The notes below the pieces were generated by a model that did not search any database, had not been told where the DNA came from, and saw nothing but the letters and a program-made list of their open reading frames with translations. A stretch of DNA of 64,000 nt from Silvimonas amylolytica (GTDB lineage: Bacteria > Pseudomonadota > Gammaproteobacteria > Burkholderiales > Chitinibacteraceae), in the NCBI RefSeq assembly GCF_014645555.1, contig NZ_BMLY01000010.1, forward strand, positions 29,744 to 93,743. Reading direction: 5' to 3'. How positions within the stretch are numbered: the first letter of the stretch is position 1; every line of letters starts with the position of its first letter. Shown here piece by piece: positions 62,003 through 64,000 of this stretch. Made by a program: the position numbers and the translations under genes.

Positions 62003-62215
62003 TCAGGCGCGCACGACAAACATGCCCACGCACAACGCAAGCCCGATCAGATACAAGAGCCACGTTTGCGAAATGAAATACGGATAGATCATCAGCGCAA
62101 TGCCCACGACGATCGGCACACGCAGACCGCGCTTCTTGCCGTAACGCAGGGCGGTAAAGCCAACAATGCTGAAAAACACGCTGGCAAACAGATTGGCTGG
62201 AGTAGGAAGCTGCAT
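62003..62215 (-). CDS. Small conserved two-helix membrane protein
   Basis: 70-aa protein with two strongly hydrophobic segments (LFASVFFSIVGFTALRY and VPIVVGIALMIYPYFI, then LIGLALCVGMFVV) and a basic loop GKKRGLR. It is probably a two- or three-TM inner-membrane protein. The start at 62215 is favoured by GGAACCGAC; an ATG 14 codons earlier would overlap the pyrB 3' end by 4 nt. The function is unknown. It follows pyrB on the same strand with a 38-nt gap, so it may be cotranscribed. Confidence 0.75.
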   Translation of the reverse strand: MQLPTPANLFASVFFSIVGFTALRYGKKRGLRVPIVVGIALMIYPYFISQTWLLYLIGLALCVGMFVVRA

Positions 62216-62253
62216 GTCGGTTCCGTCAGTATCGGGTTCAGATGCTGATTGCA

Positions 62254-63546
62254 TCACTCCATCGTGTAAAACGCAGCATCATCCGGCCCAACGTGCTGCG
62301 GCGCCCGCCAGGTGACATCACGCATGTTGCGCTGGATCTGGTTTTCCACGCCCAACAGCGTCGCAAAAATAGCCATGCGTACCGGAATACCATTGTCGGT
62401 CTGACGGAAGATGGCCAGGCGCGGGTCGTGGTTCAGGTCAGTCGACAGGTCATTGGCGCCTTCGCGACTGTCGCGCGGCAGCGGATGCATGATGATGGTG
62501 TCGGCTTTGCAGTACGCGTTGACCACAGCGGCGGTGATCTGGAAGTCTGACGTATAGCCTTCCAGTTCTTCGCCCACAAAGCGCTCTTTCTGGATACGCG
62601 TGGCGTAGACCACATCCGCACCCCGGAGGCCTTCCTGCAGAGAATTGCTGACCTCCACCACATGGCCATTACGGCTCGCGTGCTCGATCAGATACGCCGG
62701 CATTTCCAGCGACGGTGGCGAGATCAGCGTGAACTTCATGCCACGGTACAAGGCCAGCAGCTTGATCAGCGAATGCACGGTGCGACCGTATTTCAGATCG
62801 CCAACCATGGCAACGTGCGCGCCATCGACGAGTTTGCCAAGGCGTGAGAACTCCGTCTCGATGGTGTACAGATCCAGCAGTGCCTGGCTGGGGTGTTCGC
62901 CGGGGCCATCACCCCCGTTGATGACGGGGATATTGGTCGCGCGGGCAAACTCTGCGACAGAGCCTTTTTCCGGATGGCGTACGACCACAGCATCTGCATA
63001 ACCGGCAATGACGCGGCTGGTATCGTAAATCGACTCACCTTTTGCCATGGACGAGAAAGAAAAGCCGGTGGTGTCGCACACGCTGCCGCCCAAGCGGCAG
63101 AACGCGGCGCCGAAGCTCACACGGGTCCGCGTGCTGGCTTCAAAGAACAGGTTGGCCAGGACCGCACCTTCCAGTACGCGGCACACTTTCTGCCGGCGTG
63201 CGATGGGTTGCATGATGTCGGCCACGCGCAAAAGCTCCCCCACCGATTCGCGGGTGAATTGATCTACAGACAGCAATTGCGGGCGACCATTGGCTGAAAT
63301 ACGGTCACGCAGCCCGGTTTGCACTACGCTCTGCGTATATCCGGCTGGGGCGTCACGTTGCAAAATCTCTGTGACAAATCGCTCGACCATTTCCGGCATG
63401 GGGCGGAATTCGGAGGATTCATCCGGCAACAGCCAGGTGTCCAGTGCACGACGGCTGCAGGCGAAACGATCAGCAAAACCGTCACGAGTAAGGTTGAGTT
63501 TGCGCATAGCGTCGCGCAGGAAAACTTGCTGGCTCATGGTGGACAT
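62254..63546 (-). CDS. pyrB: Aspartate carbamoyltransferase with N-terminal helix-turn-helix
   Basis: 430-aa enzyme of pyrimidine synthesis (carbamoyl phosphate plus aspartate). The catalytic part begins at about residue 90 and has ASTRTR (S138-R142 region), HPSQALLDLYT and MHPLPRDSREG. An N-terminal segment of about 85 residues precedes it; residues 7-45 read VFLRDAMRKLNLTRDGFADR then FACSRRALDTWLLP, a convincing XRE/Cro-like helix-turn-helix. Long beta-proteobacterial PyrBs of this type exist. GGAGAT at 8 nt supports the ATG at 63546. No pyrI regulatory-chain gene is adjacent. An operator-like palindrome lies over the promoter. Confidence 0.95.
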   Translation of the reverse strand: MSTMSQQVFLRDAMRKLNLTRDGFADRFACSRRALDTWLLPDESSEFRPMPEMVERFVTEILQRDAPAGYTQSVVQTGLRDRISANGRPQLLSVDQFTRESVGELLRVADIMQPIARRQKVCRVLEGAVLANLFFEASTRTRVSFGAAFCRLGGSVCDTTGFSFSSMAKGESIYDTSRVIAGYADAVVVRHPEKGSVAEFARATNIPVINGGDGPGEHPSQALLDLYTIETEFSRLGKLVDGAHVAMVGDLKYGRTVHSLIKLLALYRGMKFTLISPPSLEMPAYLIEHASRNGHVVEVSNSLQEGLRGADVVYATRIQKERFVGEELEGYTSDFQITAAVVNAYCKADTIIMHPLPRDSREGANDLSTDLNHDPRLAIFRQTDNGIPVRMAIFATLLGVENQIQRNMRDVTWRAPQHVGPDDAAFYTME

Positions 63547-63560
63547 GGGGGGATCTCCAG

Positions 63561-63604
63561 ATATACGCGGTGCGTATATTAGTGAGTGCCCGTGCGATTG
63601 TCTA
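63561..63604 (-). promoter_or_regulatory. pyrB promoter with palindromic operator over the -10
   Basis: -35 TAGACA (63599-63604), 17-nt spacer, -10 TAATAT (63576-63581), reading the minus strand. A perfect palindrome ATATACGC-ACC-GCGTATAT (63561-63579) overlaps the last four bases of the -10 and the start site. The ribosome site and ATG follow within 15 nt. The arrangement is typical of an operator for a dimeric helix-turn-helix repressor. Confidence 0.7.
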
Positions 63605-63665
63605 TCGTCGTCTCACGATGAGGGGATGAACGACAGGGCAATGGCGTGCGTCGCCCCACAAAGAT

Positions 63666-63695
63666 AAAAAGCGCCAGGTTTCCCCGGCGCTTTTT
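63666..63695 (-). terminator. Terminator after ftsK
   Basis: AAAAAGCGCC ... GGCGCTTTTT with a 10-nt loop. It ends the minus-strand ftsK message 21 nt after its stop. Confidence 0.88.
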
Positions 63696-63715
63696 GTCTG
63701 GCCAACCACAGAAGG

Positions 63716-64000
63716 TCACTCCCCGGTGGCTGGCGCCAGTACCGTCCGGTTGCCATTGCTTTCCATGGCGCTCACCAGGCCTGCGTTTTCCATCTGCTCA
63801 ATCAGGCGGGCTGCCCGGTTGTAGCCAATGCGCAGTTGCCGCTGGACGGAGGAGATGGAGGCACGACGGCTTTTGAGCACGAATGAGACGGCTTCGTCGT
63901 ACAGCGGGTCGCTTTCCTCGCCCCCCGCTTCGGCCCACGATGCACCGCTGCTGCCAGCCGCCGCTTCAGCGTCCAGCCCGCCGTTCAGAATGCCTTCCAC
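63716..64000 (-). CDS. ftsK: DNA translocase FtsK, C-terminal end (partial)
   Basis: The last 94 residues of FtsK; the gene continues beyond the window. The winged-helix gamma domain is seen: [20 protein letters not shown], then [20 protein letters not shown] and [14 protein letters not shown]. It binds KOPS sequences and activates XerCD at the division septum. The residue order and domain end agree with FtsK/SpoIIIE relatives. Direction is the same as pyrB and a terminator lies between them. Confidence 0.93.
   Translation of the reverse strand: MEGILNGGLDAEAAAGSSGASWAEAGGEESDPLYDEAVSFVLKSRRASISSVQRQLRIGYNRAARLIEQMENAGLVSAMESNGNRTVLAPATGE

Noticed and set aside
1..64000. CRISPR arrays, insertion sequences, integrase and att sites, rRNA
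   Set aside because: No direct-repeat/spacer pattern, no transposase or integrase and no rRNA-like stretch was seen when reading through the window.

Overview
The window is about 64 kb of ordinary, gene-dense, moderately GC-rich bacterial chromosome. I see no phage, plasmid, insertion-sequence, rRNA, tRNA or CRISPR signature. Gene content points to a Gram-negative betaproteobacterium: an RND tripartite efflux pump, outer-membrane lipoproteins, full-length Pta, FtsK gamma, a ChaA-type exchanger, and a long aspartate carbamoyltransferase with an N-terminal extension. A chitinase with chitin-binding modules, a GH3 beta-glycosidase and several AraC-type regulators fit a Neisseriales/Chitinibacteraceae-like soil or water organism. 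That placement is an inference from gene content, not a proof.

Layout. 1-3784: the 3' part of an RND permease and its outer-membrane factor, followed by an HDOD protein (4226-5095). 5313-10156: an OmpR-type response regulator and an EnvZ-like histidine kinase that look like a two-component pair separated by a hydrolase and a tandem HD-GYP-like/LuxR regulator; the kinase is preceded by a tiny exported ORF overlapping it by ATGA. 10275-16598: a redox and sulfur block with a hydrolase, Ohr, a TlpA-like thioredoxin, a cysteine dioxygenase-like cupin, a Crp/Fnr regulator, 1-Cys peroxiredoxin, persulfide dioxygenase-rhodanese, and a TetR regulator with a very clear self-operator. 16609-23244: a COG4705 membrane protein, an AraC/SDR divergent pair, an SMR pump, a lipoprotein, an ArsR-DUF429 pair and an NTF2-like protein. 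23237-27310: two divergent diguanylate cyclases and a bestrophin-like channel. 27475-34670: a low-complexity Pro/Thr/Ser protein, a GH3 lipoprotein, an AraC regulator, a small repeat-bearing exported protein, FKBP, an isochorismatase-fold hydrolase preceded by a poly-threonine leader ORF with attenuator-like folding, and a secreted protein. 34786-45541: a cNMP-binding/FAD oxidoreductase, DUF2127, an NRAMP-like transporter, a KGG-type stress protein, an SDR, a solitary solute-binding protein, GH18 chitinase with a perfect LacI-type palindrome, AraC/AhpD-like and AraC genes. 45590-51183: a membrane protein, LysE, Cdh, a B12-type radical SAM protein, GST and a YdcH-like protein. 51259-64000: an outer-membrane CBM9/DUF5916 protein, M3 oligopeptidase, Pta, PncB with a nicotinamidase-like partner, ChaA, a small membrane protein, PyrB fused to an HTH, and the FtsK C-terminus.

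The most interesting signals are (1) a 22-codon leader with eight consecutive Thr codons, a terminator and a competing antiterminator; (2) an aspartate carbamoyltransferase carrying an XRE-like helix-turn-helix whose own promoter holds a palindrome over the -10; (3) a TetR gene with a 7-bp-arm operator inside a near-consensus promoter that appears to give a leaderless mRNA; (4) a 40-codon exported peptide translationally coupled to a histidine kinase; and (5) a peroxide/sulfane-sulfur gene block with its own cysteine-containing Crp/Fnr regulator.
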